Below are positions 1-9,186 of a stretch of DNA of 64,000 nt, one piece after another. The first letter of the stretch is position 1, and every line of letters starts with the position of its first letter. A program made the translations under genes and the position numbers. Under the pieces are notes generated by a model, which made no database searches, was not told where the DNA came from, and worked only from the letters and a program-made list of their open reading frames with translations. Location of the stretch: positions 372,001 through 436,000 of the forward strand of contig NZ_AHBZ03000014.1 in assembly GCF_000238375.3 (NCBI RefSeq), written 5' to 3'. The DNA is from Pseudoalteromonas citrea (GTDB lineage Bacteria; Pseudomonadota; Gammaproteobacteria; Enterobacterales; Alteromonadaceae).

Positions 1-425
1 CTGATCTCAGGGTCTAGTTGCTCACCTAATTTATGGACTAAACTTTCGCGAATAGCGCGATCTCGTATCCCATGGTGCTCAATGATTTCAGCAAGCTTTG
101 TTGCATCACAGGGCTTGCGAATGAAGTCAATTGCCCCAAGCTCGATAACACGTTGATGTGCGTTAGGCTGAATGTCCCCAGACACCACAACCGTTAATAC
201 ATTCAAATCTTGGTTTTGAATTTCTTGCAATACGCCATAGCCATCCATTTGCGGCATATTTAAATCTAGAAATAGAATTTCAGGAGAAAACTGTTTGATC
301 TTTTCAATACAGTCTAAGCCATGTTCTGCAAATTCTACCTTAATATCCCAATCCTCAGGCAATGAGCGAGCCAGTTGACGGCGCGCTAATTTAGAGTCAT
401 CACATATTAAAACTAATGTTGACAT
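1..425 (-). CDS. Response regulator, chemotaxis type (3' end cut off by window edge)
   Basis: The reverse strand reads as an open frame from an ATG at 425 to the window edge with no stop, so only the first 141 residues are visible. They form a CheY-like receiver domain: acidic pocket C-D-D at residues 8-10, phospho-acceptor Asp54 in the motif FLDLNMP, a Ser-Gly switch region near residue 82 and the conserved Lys in RKPC near residue 105. A purine-rich GAGAG lies upstream of the ATG. The segment after the receiver may lead into a CheC/CheX-type phosphatase domain, as in similar marine gammaproteobacterial proteins, but that part is outside the window and is inference. Confidence 0.8.
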   Translation of the reverse strand, partial: MSTLVLICDDSKLARRQLARSLPEDWDIKVEFAEHGLDCIEKIKQFSPEILFLDLNMPQMDGYGVLQEIQNQDLNVLTVVVSGDIQPNAHQRVIELGAIDFIRKPCDATKLAEIIEHHGIRDRAIRESLVHKLGEQLDPEI

Positions 426-582
426 AAAAGCTCTCTTTGCTCGAGTTGTTCTCAATGATCTGTAAATTGAGACTTAATGATTATTATAAGTTTTTGGTGG
501 CTCAATTTTACGGCTAATGTTAATAAAACCCCTAACGATTTACAACGCAGTTATCCCGTAATACTTTGTTAGCGTTTTACAG

Positions 583-588
583 TATAAT
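583..588 (+). promoter_or_regulatory. Candidate -10 box of tpx
   Basis: A perfect TATAAT lies 41 bases before the tpx start codon. No good -35 box is found at 16-18 bases upstream (the nearest TTGTTA is only 11 bases away), so the promoter may depend on an activator; OxyR would be a reasonable guess for a peroxidase, but no site was identified. Confidence 0.4.
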
Positions 589-628
589 ACACTGACGCCA
601 ATTAAGATAACTCGAAAAGGAATACTTT

Positions 629-1210
629 ATGCTGAAAGTCTCCATTATTGCCACAAGCTTGTTCGCTATGAGCGTATCTGCATACACTCTACCTGAAAAC
701 AAAATTGACTCAGGTAAAGTATATGCCCAAGAGAAGCCAATCACATTACTGGGCCAAGGTGTTACCGAAGGTCAAAAAGCCCCTGATTTTAAGGTTGTTA
801 ACGATGCATTTGTTCCTGTGAAATTATCGGACTTTCAAGGTAAAGCTGTTTTGATAAGTGTTGTGCCAAGCTTAGACACAGGTATTTGTAGCCTACAAAC
901 CAAACACTTCAATGAGCAAGTCGCTAAGACTTTTTCAAATATTGAAATGCTAACAATCAGTGCTGACTTACCATTTGCCCAAAAGCGCTTTTGTAAGCAA
1001 GAAAACATCGACAAGGTCGTAACTTTATCTGACTCGGTATGGCGAAACTTTGGTGAAAACTATGGCTTATATATTAAAGATATGGGGCTACTTAGCCGAG
1101 CTGTTTTTATCCTCGATAAAGAACATAACATTGTTTATAAACAACTAGTTAAAAATTTAGCTACTGAACCTGATTACAGTCAAGTCGTCGAGAAACTAAA
1201 AACATTATAA
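629..1210 (+). CDS. tpx: Thiol peroxidase (2-Cys peroxiredoxin, Tpx type) with signal peptide
   Basis: Reduces hydrogen peroxide and alkyl hydroperoxides through a reactive cysteine. The peroxidatic Cys87 lies in the family motif PSLDTGIC and the resolving Cys122 in DLPFAQKRFC, the usual Tpx pair. The thioredoxin-like fold starts near residue 40 (GQGVTEGQKAPDF). Typical cytoplasmic Tpx has about 168 residues; this one has 193, because residues 1-18 form a signal peptide (basic start, hydrophobic core, SVSA before Tyr19), followed by a short linker. It is therefore probably periplasmic. An AAAGGA-type ribosome site precedes the ATG. The stop codon TAA coincides with the left target duplication of the insertion sequence that follows, so the gene is intact but cut off from its terminator. 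Confidence 0.92.
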   Translation: MLKVSIIATSLFAMSVSAYTLPENKIDSGKVYAQEKPITLLGQGVTEGQKAPDFKVVNDAFVPVKLSDFQGKAVLISVVPSLDTGICSLQTKHFNEQVAKTFSNIEMLTISADLPFAQKRFCKQENIDKVVTLSDSVWRNFGENYGLYIKDMGLLSRAVFILDKEHNIVYKQLVKNLATEPDYSQVVEKLKTL

Positions 1211-1215
1211 AAAAA
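1208..1215. repeat. Left target-site duplication of the IS256-family element
   Basis: TAAAAAAA directly before the left inverted repeat is identical to the 8 bases directly after the right inverted repeat (2523-2530). Eight-base duplications are usual for IS256-family insertions. The first three bases are the tpx stop codon. Confidence 0.9.
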
Positions 1216-2522
1216 GACCCTGTAAATAATTCTGTGTAACTGCTCTTAGTTACAAGTATTCAGTTAGTCGGTCTTCAAACATAATCATAAAACGGTTTAG
1301 AGCTTGCTTCCAGTTATGAATAGGCATTGTCCACCTCTTGGAAGCATCCATTATCGCTAAGTACACCACCTTGCTAGCGGATTCATCTGTCGGGAACAGT
1401 TTACGTTTCTTGGTCGCTTTTCTGATCACACTGTTCAGAGATTCAATAGCATTTGTCGTGTAGATAGCTTTACGAATATCTTGAGGGTAGCTAAATAGAG
1501 TATTGAGATTATCCCAATGAGCCGTCCAGGAGCGGCTGATTTGAGGGTACTTTTCATCCCATTTATCACCAAAGTGCTCTAACGCCAACAGGGCTTCATC
1601 TTCCGTTGTTGCTTGATAGATTTCTTTTAAGTCAGCGGTAATTGCCTTGTAGTCTTTCCATGGGACGTATTTCATTGAGTTTCGCACCATGTGTACGATA
1701 CAGAGCTGAATTTGAGTTTTTGGATAAACAGCGTTGATGGCATCAGGAAAGCCCTTCAGGCCATCTACACACGCGATGAGGATATCATTCACGCCTCGAT
1801 TTTGAAGTTCGGTGAGCACGCTAAGCCAGAACTTCGCTCCTTCGGTTTCGGACATCCACATCCCAAGAAGTTCTTTCTGACCTTCCATATTTACGCCAAG
1901 TGCGAGATAAATGGCTTTGTTGATAACCTGTTTATTCTGGCGTACTTTCACGACGATGCAATCGAGATAAACGATGGGATAGACCGTATCAAGCGGGCGA
2001 GATTGCCACTCAACCACTTGTTCTAAAACAGCATCTGTAACTTTAGATATTAGACTGGCGGAGATATCCGCATCGTACATTTCTTTGAATGTTGCGACGA
2101 TTTCACGGGTGGTCATTCCTTTGGCATATAGGCTTAAGATCTTGTCGTCCATCGATTGAAATCGGGTTTGATGTTTACGAACAAGCTTGGGTTCAAAGGA
2201 CGCGTCACGGTCACGAGGGACTTCTAACTGGATCTCACCATCGTCTGTAATTAGGCGTTTAGATGAGTAGCCATTTCGACTGTTACTATCGTTAGTTGGT
2301 GAGTTTTTTTCGTAACCGAGGTGCTCATTAAGTTCAGCATTTAAGGCTGTCTCAACCGTCACCTTGGTTAACATTTTCCTAAAGTCATCAAGATCAGAAG
2401 GAGTCTTAATCGACTTAGCTGCTTCGCGAGCGAAGGCTTCTAGAGCTTTCTTATCCATATTGCTTATCCTCAGCCATTACTGGCTTAATTATAAGCAGAT
2501 ACACAATTTAAATTACAGGCTC
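1216..2522 (-). mobile_element. Complete IS256-family insertion sequence, 1307 bp
   Basis: The element has imperfect terminal inverted repeats of about 29 bp: the left end begins GACCCTGTAAAT and the reverse complement of the right end begins GAGCCTGTAATT, and both finish with CTGCT. It carries one intact transposase gene and is flanked by perfect 8-bp direct repeats, so it is a recent, probably still mobile insertion. It lies in the A-tract of the terminator shared by tpx and adk. The original junction can be rebuilt as tpx stop codon directly followed by the A-tract and GC stem. No passenger gene is present. Confidence 0.95.
1250..2458 (-). CDS. IS256-family (MULE domain) transposase
   Basis: DDE-type transposase that cuts and pastes the surrounding element. 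The catalytic triad is visible as Asp166 (IVYLDC), Asp232 (ACVDGLKGF) and Glu339 (TTNAIES). The family's CIVHMVRNS motif (Cys253, His256) lies between the second and third acidic residues. The N-terminal 110 residues form the DNA-binding part. Length 402 is normal for the family and there is no frameshift, so the protein should be active. A ribosome site GAGGA lies about 9 bases before the ATG. Transcription from tpx would run antisense into this gene. Confidence 0.96.
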   Translation of the reverse strand: MDKKALEAFAREAAKSIKTPSDLDDFRKMLTKVTVETALNAELNEHLGYEKNSPTNDSNSRNGYSSKRLITDDGEIQLEVPRDRDASFEPKLVRKHQTRFQSMDDKILSLYAKGMTTREIVATFKEMYDADISASLISKVTDAVLEQVVEWQSRPLDTVYPIVYLDCIVVKVRQNKQVINKAIYLALGVNMEGQKELLGMWMSETEGAKFWLSVLTELQNRGVNDILIACVDGLKGFPDAINAVYPKTQIQLCIVHMVRNSMKYVPWKDYKAITADLKEIYQATTEDEALLALEHFGDKWDEKYPQISRSWTAHWDNLNTLFSYPQDIRKAIYTTNAIESLNSVIRKATKKRKLFPTDESASKVVYLAIMDASKRWTMPIHNWKQALNRFMIMFEDRLTEYL

Positions 2523-2523
2523 T

Positions 2524-2551
2524 AAAAAAACCGCCAAAAGGCGGTTTTTTT
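2524..2551. terminator. Bidirectional rho-independent terminator between tpx and adk
   Basis: Stem CCGCC / GGCGG with AAAA loop, flanked by seven A on one side and seven T on the other, so it can stop transcription in both directions. It still serves adk. For tpx it now lies 1.3 kb away behind the insertion sequence, which split off the A-tract next to the stop codon. Confidence 0.9.
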
Positions 2552-2575
2552 ATAATTTAGGCGTTAATCAAACGA

Positions 2576-3358
<783 letters not shown>

Positions 3359-3375
3359 TTACGGAATTTAACCGC

Positions 3376-5289
3376 TTATTTGCTTAAATCAAGCATTAGT
3401 TTGTTCAAGCGAGCAACAAATCCAGCAGGGTCTTTTAAGCTACCGCGCTCAGCAAGTAGCGCTTGGTCAAATAATACTTCTGACCACTGTACAAACTTGT
3501 CTTCATCTTGCTCAACATTTAGGTGCTTCACAAGTTGGTGCTCAGGGTTTAGTTCAAATACAGGCTTAGACTCTGGTGCCGCTTGACCCACAGACTCCAT
3601 CAGCTTTTGCATTTGTGAACTCATGTCGTGCTCATCTGCAACAACACATGCTGGAGAATCAGTTAAACGGTGCGTAAAGCGTACTTCTTTCACTTTATCA
3701 CCCAGCACTTCTTTAATGCGCTCAACTAAGCCTTCAACTTCTTTTTCACTCTCTTCTTGTGCTTTCTTAGCTTCTTCGTCATCTAAATCACCTAAGTCTA
3801 AGTCGCCTCGTGTGATTGACTGTAGTTGCTTCTCATCAAGCTCTGTTAGGTGGCTCATCATCCACTCATCAACACGATCAGAAAGCAATAATACTTCAAT
3901 GCCTTTCTTACGGAAGATTTCTAGGTGTGGAGAACTCTTAGCTGCTTCAAAGCTATCGGCAACAACATAATAAATCTTGTCTTGGCCTTCTTTCATACGC
4001 TCAACATACTGCTCTAAAGACACATTCTGTGTAGCTTCATCTGTATGTGTAGAGCTAAAGCGTAGAAGCTTAGCAATGGCTTCTTTGTTAGCTGAGTCTT
4101 CAGCTGGACCTTCTTTGATCACTTGACCAAATTCATTCCAGAACGTTTGATACTCTTCAGGCTTGTTTTTGCCCATACGGTCAAGCATTTTCAATACGCG
4201 AGATGTACAGCCTTTACGAATTGCTTGTGTGATCTTGTTATCTTGTAAGATTTCACGTGAAATATTCAGTGGCAAATCGTTTGAATCAAGTAAGCCTTTA
4301 ACAAAACGTAGGTAGCTTGGCATGAACTGCTCAGCGTCATCCATAATGAAAACACGTTGTACATAAAGCTTTAAGCCCGTTTGACGATCACGGTTAAACA
4401 TGTCGAATGGTGCTTTCTTAGGAATATACAATAAGCTTGTGTATTCTGTTTTACCTTCAACCTTGTTGTGTGCCCATGTTAGTGGCTCTTCCCAGTCATG
4501 GCCAACGTGCTTATAAAATTCTTTGTATTCTTCATCTGAAATGTCTGACTTATCGCGAGACCAAAGTGCTGTAGCACGGTTAATCGCTTCCCACTCACCC
4601 GGAACTGCTTCAATTTTTTCACCGTCTGGACCTTCTGATTCTGGCACTGGTGCTTTGAACATTTCAACAGGGATAGAAATATGGTCAGAATATTTAGTCA
4701 CAATACCGCGTAGTCTGAAGTCGTCTAAGAATTCACCTTCTTCTTCACGTAAATGCAGCACGATTTCAGTACCACGGCCTTCTTTTTCTACTTCAGCAAG
4801 CGTGTAATCGCCTTCACCTTGTGAATGCCACTCAACACCTGTGCTTTCACCCGCTTTACGCGTCGTTACTGTTACCGCATCAGCAACGATGAATGCAGAG
4901 TAAAAACCAACACCGAATTGACCAATTAACTGTGAGTCTTGCGCTTGATCACCTGTAAGGTTGCTAAAGAACTCAGCAGTACCTGACTTAGCAATCGTTC
5001 CTAATGAGCTGATCACTTCTTCACGTGTCATACCAATGCCGTTATCAGAAATGGTCACGGTATTCGCTTCTTTATCAACACTTACACGTACACGCAAGTC
5101 TGCGTCACCGTCATAAAGGCTGCCATCAGACAGTGCTAAAAAGCGCAGTTTATCCGCGGCATCTGAGGCGTTAGATACAAGTTCACGTAAGAAGATTTCT
5201 TTATTCGAGTACAAAGAATGGATCATTAGGTTTAATAATTGTTTTACTTCTGTTTGAAAGCCTAATGTTTCTTTTTGAGCTGTGGTCAT
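3376..5289 (-). CDS. htpG: Molecular chaperone HtpG (Hsp90)
   Basis: ATP-dependent cytoplasmic chaperone of the Hsp90 family. The N-terminal GHKL ATPase domain (about 1-230) has the Hsp90 signature [18 protein letters not shown] with the catalytic Glu and Mg-binding Asn, then DNGIGMT and [11 protein letters not shown]. The middle domain contains the family motif [11 protein letters not shown] with its conserved Arg, and the C-terminal dimerisation domain ends near residue 637, the normal length. The ribosome site GGAGAG precedes the ATG. A sigma-32-like promoter about 50 bases upstream fits heat-shock control. recR, its usual neighbour, is 6.5 kb away here because of the intervening YcaO cluster. 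Confidence 0.97.
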   Translation of the reverse strand: MTTAQKETLGFQTEVKQLLNLMIHSLYSNKEIFLRELVSNASDAADKLRFLALSDGSLYDGDADLRVRVSVDKEANTVTISDNGIGMTREEVISSLGTIAKSGTAEFFSNLTGDQAQDSQLIGQFGVGFYSAFIVADAVTVTTRKAGESTGVEWHSQGEGDYTLAEVEKEGRGTEIVLHLREEEGEFLDDFRLRGIVTKYSDHISIPVEMFKAPVPESEGPDGEKIEAVPGEWEAINRATALWSRDKSDISDEEYKEFYKHVGHDWEEPLTWAHNKVEGKTEYTSLLYIPKKAPFDMFNRDRQTGLKLYVQRVFIMDDAEQFMPSYLRFVKGLLDSNDLPLNISREILQDNKITQAIRKGCTSRVLKMLDRMGKNKPEEYQTFWNEFGQVIKEGPAEDSANKEAIAKLLRFSSTHTDEATQNVSLEQYVERMKEGQDKIYYVVADSFEAAKSSPHLEIFRKKGIEVLLLSDRVDEWMMSHLTELDEKQLQSITRGDLDLGDLDDEEAKKAQEESEKEVEGLVERIKEVLGDKVKEVRFTHRLTDSPACVVADEHDMSSQMQKLMESVGQAAPESKPVFELNPEHQLVKHLNVEQDEDKFVQWSEVLFDQALLAERGSLKDPAGFVARLNKLMLDLSK

Positions 5290-5335
5290 CGTTCTCTCCG
5301 TCTAACCAAATTGATACTAAATATTATGCAAAAGG

Positions 5336-5363
5336 ATATGGGGGGGAGTTTTTCAAGTTCAAG
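5336..5363 (-). promoter_or_regulatory. Heat-shock (sigma-32-type) promoter of htpG
   Basis: On the minus strand the -35 CTTGAAC is followed by a 13-base spacer and the -10 CCCCATAT. Both match the known sigma-32 consensus (CTTGAAA / CCCCATNT). The start would fall near 5330, about 40 bases before the htpG ATG. A run of seven C straddles the spacer and the -10. Confidence 0.75.
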
Positions 5364-5700
5364 GGGAAAAATGTATTTTTATAATGAATCAAAGCTGAAA
5401 AGCCTGTGTGGCCGTCTGTTTAGTTTAAATAAAAGTGTATTTGCGTGATTTTTTACAGCGTGCAAGTCCTGAAACTGACCATAATTCTAACCATTAAATT
5501 TATGCGTAACAGTAAAAGTTTGTGTGTTCAATTACAGTTACGATACAGACAGTCATTTTTGGTCTAGCAAAATCTGGGAAGTACTGTGCAACAAATCACG
5601 TTAGGGCCTCAGCTCAGCCAGAGCAACTACCATTGGGCTTGCACTGAGATTTCTTACACCTAGCGCAATGAAACGTACTAGGTGTAAAAACAACTCATCA
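5364..5700. other. Intergenic region between htpG and the YcaO cluster
   Basis: No convincing gene in either strand. It holds the upstream part of the htpG control region and, at its right end, the inverted repeat described separately. The sequence is AT-rich and has no recognisable tRNA, insertion-sequence remnant or attachment site. Confidence 0.5.
5654..5687 (-). repeat. Inverted repeat 3' of the YcaO operon
   Basis: Perfect 10-base arms TTACACCTAG and CTAGGTGTAA separated by 14 bases, 13 bases after the stop codon of the last gene of the cluster. On the transcribed strand no T-run follows the stem, so it is not a classical intrinsic terminator; it may protect the 3' end of the mRNA or assist termination. 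Confidence 0.5.
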
Positions 5701-6672
5701 TTACGCTGCACAATTGTCTTTAGTTGCTGGTTGTAACTCCATCAATACCGTTTGCCATAATCCACTCAATCCCAATAAGTAACCTGGCTGCTGATATACA
5801 GGCTGTGTTTCACCTTGGACAGTGGCAGCTAATGTTGCAATAGCCGTGAGATTACACTGATCTCTGTGACTCATTAACTGCTGCCGATCCATAGGTGCAA
5901 GCTCAATGGGCATATAGGTTCTCCAAGACTCAGCAGGTAAGGATTGGCTTGCAGGAAACCAGCTTAATGGGCCAGAAGTTTCACTCAGTGTCAAAGTACC
6001 ATGAGGAAATAGCGCAGAGCACTGATGATTTAAAAAAGTGGCACTGCCGTCATCTTCAACTGACGAAAAGTTTTGGCATAACACAGAGACAGTGAGATTC
6101 TTATTTTTGAGCATAACAGGCTGAAATGCCATAGGATCACCGCTGTATTTGACGACTTCCAGCCCTTCAAATCCACCGAGAGCGCGGCCTAATAAGTCCA
6201 GCGCCGAATATAAAGTTCTTAAGTTAGCCCCCATAGCATAATGCATACAGCCAAAACCCTGTTGATAGGCAGCAAGTATAGATTGTAAAAAGGCTTGTGG
6301 GGCATATAAGTCAGCAAAATGGCCATTGACGTGAAAATAGACTTGCTGCTGCTTGGCAAGTGCCAGTGCTTCTTGCACAAAGGCTTGATCAACTGGGTGC
6401 TCACATAATACTGAGATGCCTTTTTCTAGTAAAGACAATACAATTGCTTTTCCCGCATCGCCTGATACTGCGACACAAGCAATATCAATACTGTCAGCCG
6501 TTACAGCGGCAACATCAGTATAATATGGTACCCCAATTTGTTTGGCAATTTGCTGAGAGTGCTCACTCCCTTTTGATAGTATGCCTGCACATAAAAAGCT
6601 ATCTTGTGGAAACTGAGTTAATGCGCGAATATAAGTGGAACCATAGTGGGTGCCACACACGAGTACGTTCAT
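5701..6672 (-). CDS. Thiazolinyl imine reductase-like oxidoreductase (Gfo/Idh/MocA fold)
   Basis: Resembles the NADPH-dependent reductases of yersiniabactin and pyochelin synthesis (Irp3/YbtU, PchG), which reduce a thiazoline ring to a thiazolidine on a carrier protein. The Rossmann start VLVCGTHYG is at residues 3-11, the stretch AGILSKGSEHS at 29-39, the EHPV motif at 91-94, and a late block HGTLTLSETSGPLSW that matches the siderophore enzymes by eye. In Irp3 a His in the EHP motif and a Tyr 27 residues later were proposed as acids; here His92 is kept and the second position reads Phe119. It starts 15 bases after the YcaO gene and is surely co-transcribed. No NRPS is nearby, so the likely substrate is the YcaO product. 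Confidence 0.8.
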   Translation of the reverse strand: MNVLVCGTHYGSTYIRALTQFPQDSFLCAGILSKGSEHSQQIAKQIGVPYYTDVAAVTADSIDIACVAVSGDAGKAIVLSLLEKGISVLCEHPVDQAFVQEALALAKQQQVYFHVNGHFADLYAPQAFLQSILAAYQQGFGCMHYAMGANLRTLYSALDLLGRALGGFEGLEVVKYSGDPMAFQPVMLKNKNLTVSVLCQNFSSVEDDGSATFLNHQCSALFPHGTLTLSETSGPLSWFPASQSLPAESWRTYMPIELAPMDRQQLMSHRDQCNLTAIATLAATVQGETQPVYQQPGYLLGLSGLWQTVLMELQPATKDNCAA

Positions 6673-6687
6673 AATAATATCCTTTTT

Positions 6688-9120
6688 CTAAGCTATGGGG
6701 TGTGGCTCTTTATTAATCGGACGCCCTTGTAATAACTTACGCAACCTTGGGTTATCTGCCCGTTTAAATTGCTCACCAAAGTGAATTGGCTGAATATTGA
6801 CACCTATAGCCCGTGCTACTCTAAATGGACTTAACGCCATATCCGGAGAGGTGACATCCACAATGGCTACGTCAACACCCGCTTCATCTAGACGTTGCTT
6901 AAGTTGGGTTACTTGCGTGATCACTTCATAAGGCCAATCATCCAGAGTTTTTGCCTCACTTAAAGGGCGACGCATAAAATCAAATGTAGCGAGTTTGCTC
7001 TTGCTAAAGTAATAAGCTGCGTGATCTTCTAAACCTGTCACATCGCTAACATGATGCGGAATTTTATTCCCCGAACGCATTAATTGGCACAAATAAGGCA
7101 TTACATGCCCCTGCTCTAATAGCGCCTTGCGCATGGCAACTTTAATATCGCCATGAGTGGCCAAAGCAACCGATGCCGCAGGGGTGCGATAGCCATCACC
7201 GAGTGCTAAGCATACCACCGTGGGGACATGTAACCCTACATCTAATAAGTAGCACTCAAGTTCTACGCCGAGCTTAGTTAAATCTTCTATCATCACTCTC
7301 ATTTTGCCTTGATTAAGTGCTTCATAGCAGAGACGTTCGCAAGGTAACTGCGCATACCAAGTGAGCATCATGGCATCGCGCTCAATTAGTTCATAACAGG
7401 CTCTGAGAGCCGCATCATCATTGTCTTGGCCCGCTGCTAATCCGTTTGAAGATACCTGACTAAATTGCTCTTTGTAAGGGCAAGAAAAATTAAAGTAGCT
7501 GACTAACGCGGGTACCCAAACAGGTTTATCTGTTGCTAACCAGCTACCGCGGCACCAGTGTATTTTTTGCTTTCGATGCCATTTGTGAAATGGAAAATTA
7601 GGGGTGCTGTATTGCTTATTAGAATATAAAACTAAAGTGTCAGGGTCGATATAGTCACCATGCAACTGTCTAATAGAAGCGTATTTAAAATCGCTTAATT
7701 GGTATCGAGCTGCGGAGTAACGCTCCAGTGCCTCCCCTACTGCGCTGATATGCGCTGAAATATGATCCAGCCCCTTACCAGAACCTACTTGACCTGAAGC
7801 TCTTGGGTCAAACTCACCTTCAGTAAACGAGGACACCCCTGCTGACGCAGTAATTGGAAAATCGGGTAAATGTGGGGCATGTCCTGTGAGTTGGCGTACG
7901 ATACCGGTTACCGAGTCTACCCAGCCTTCAAATAAAGATTCAAATTGCTCAACATTTTGAAGCTGATTAAGCGGGTTACCAGCTGGTTTTCTATCGCGAT
8001 GCATTGATAATGCATGAGTATTCGCAGTGCTATGATCAAAACCACATACTTCACACCAAGGGATAGGAATAATGGCATGTTTTTCTGAGTGGGATGTGAC
8101 TAGGTTTTGCACAATAACATGCGAGGATAATTCACTTTCGGTATAGCCCCAAAGGATTTTTAATGCTTCCATCGCAAGCTGTTGGCCAGTGATGGCTGAC
8201 ATTGGTGTCAACATACTACGGGCACGACCGTCACGATTTTTTATATGACTTTTTTCTAATTGGTGTGCCAACTCGCCATGTTGCTCTGTACCAAGCTTTC
8301 TTAATCTTAAACAGTTCCAACATGAGCTAGAGGCGGTGTCATTTAAATTGACAACTGGACCTATCCAGCTTTCTAAACCATTCAAATGACCATACATCGC
8401 TTTAATCGTATTTTGATGCACATACTCAGAAACTTTATGTGACCAAAAATGGGCATCTTTACCTAAAGTAATGATGGCCAGATCCCAGTCATTTGAAGGA
8501 CTACCTAAGTTGTCGTTATCACACGTGAGCTCTGAGTAGCTGATCTGCATCCAGGGGTTACGTTGTTGTAGTGCAGCTTTAAATACCTGTGCTCTTGATT
8601 TGCCAATATCGTCAGGCGTGAGAAAGCGGTGACATGTTAAATCATCACTGGTGATATTTTCTTTATCTAATAAATGAATATGTCCCACACCTGCGGTGCT
8701 TAACTCCTCTAGCAATGTAACAGCCCAAGGCTCAAGGCCCACTACTAATACCCTACAAGGGGTTAGGGAGTATATTTGATCTTGGCTAGATAGCGTTTGA
8801 CTTGCTTGGTACCATGGCCGTAAAAAGCGTGTTTGCACTAAACCTGGTGGCCTAAACTCAAGTTGCGCAGAGACTTCTTCTAATAAACCATATTGGCTAA
8901 GCATTTTCAGGACACTCTGAATACTCTCATCACCATATTCAGGTAAACGCGTGCAAATTTCAGCTTGAGTGAGTTCCCCCTCCAGTAGTGGCAATATTTT
9001 TTCAACAAAGTCTGCCGTATCGCGACCATGAACTTGAAAGTCTCCCAAATCTGAACTTAATAACACACCACTGCTATTGGGAATAATGCTCGCAGCTGGG
9101 GTTAATCTTAGTTTCTTCAT
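6688..9120 (-). CDS. Fused TOMM cyclodehydratase (RRE / E1-like partner + YcaO)
   Basis: Single-chain azoline-forming enzyme: it uses ATP to cyclise Cys (or Ser/Thr) side chains onto the preceding peptide bond. Residues 1-85 look like a PqqD-type RiPP recognition element that binds the leader. Residues 118-360 are an E1/ThiF-like domain (RVLVVG at 123-128) with a zinc site from C267-x-x-C270 and C356-x-x-C359. The YcaO domain spans about 425-800, with the nucleotide-binding blocks SGKG...EALERY (447-468) and SSNGLAAG...YELIERDA (557-583). The C-terminus ends EPHPIA, a degenerate form of the PxPxP tail usual in azoline-forming YcaOs. No SagB-type flavin dehydrogenase is seen; instead the next gene encodes an imine reductase. 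The ribosome site is weak. Confidence 0.88.
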   Translation of the reverse strand: MKKLRLTPAASIIPNSSGVLLSSDLGDFQVHGRDTADFVEKILPLLEGELTQAEICTRLPEYGDESIQSVLKMLSQYGLLEEVSAQLEFRPPGLVQTRFLRPWYQASQTLSSQDQIYSLTPCRVLVVGLEPWAVTLLEELSTAGVGHIHLLDKENITSDDLTCHRFLTPDDIGKSRAQVFKAALQQRNPWMQISYSELTCDNDNLGSPSNDWDLAIITLGKDAHFWSHKVSEYVHQNTIKAMYGHLNGLESWIGPVVNLNDTASSSCWNCLRLRKLGTEQHGELAHQLEKSHIKNRDGRARSMLTPMSAITGQQLAMEALKILWGYTESELSSHVIVQNLVTSHSEKHAIIPIPWCEVCGFDHSTANTHALSMHRDRKPAGNPLNQLQNVEQFESLFEGWVDSVTGIVRQLTGHAPHLPDFPITASAGVSSFTEGEFDPRASGQVGSGKGLDHISAHISAVGEALERYSAARYQLSDFKYASIRQLHGDYIDPDTLVLYSNKQYSTPNFPFHKWHRKQKIHWCRGSWLATDKPVWVPALVSYFNFSCPYKEQFSQVSSNGLAAGQDNDDAALRACYELIERDAMMLTWYAQLPCERLCYEALNQGKMRVMIEDLTKLGVELECYLLDVGLHVPTVVCLALGDGYRTPAASVALATHGDIKVAMRKALLEQGHVMPYLCQLMRSGNKIPHHVSDVTGLEDHAAYYFSKSKLATFDFMRRPLSEAKTLDDWPYEVITQVTQLKQRLDEAGVDVAIVDVTSPDMALSPFRVARAIGVNIQPIHFGEQFKRADNPRLRKLLQGRPINKEPHPIA

Positions 9121-9143
9121 AAATTAAACATCCAATTTCTAAG

Positions 9144-9174
9144 AACGCTCGCTGAGTTGAACTCAGCGAGCGTT
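9144..9174 (-). promoter_or_regulatory. Strong hairpin between the Cys-rich gene and the YcaO gene
   Basis: Perfect 15-base arms AACGCTCGCTGAGTT and AACTCAGCGAGCGTT with a single base between them, in the 66-base gap between the two genes. There is no T-run after it on the minus strand. It is most likely a processing or attenuation element giving more Cys-rich protein mRNA than enzyme mRNA, as in many peptide-modification operons; this role is inference. Confidence 0.7.
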
Positions 9175-9186
9175 AATAACTGCGTG

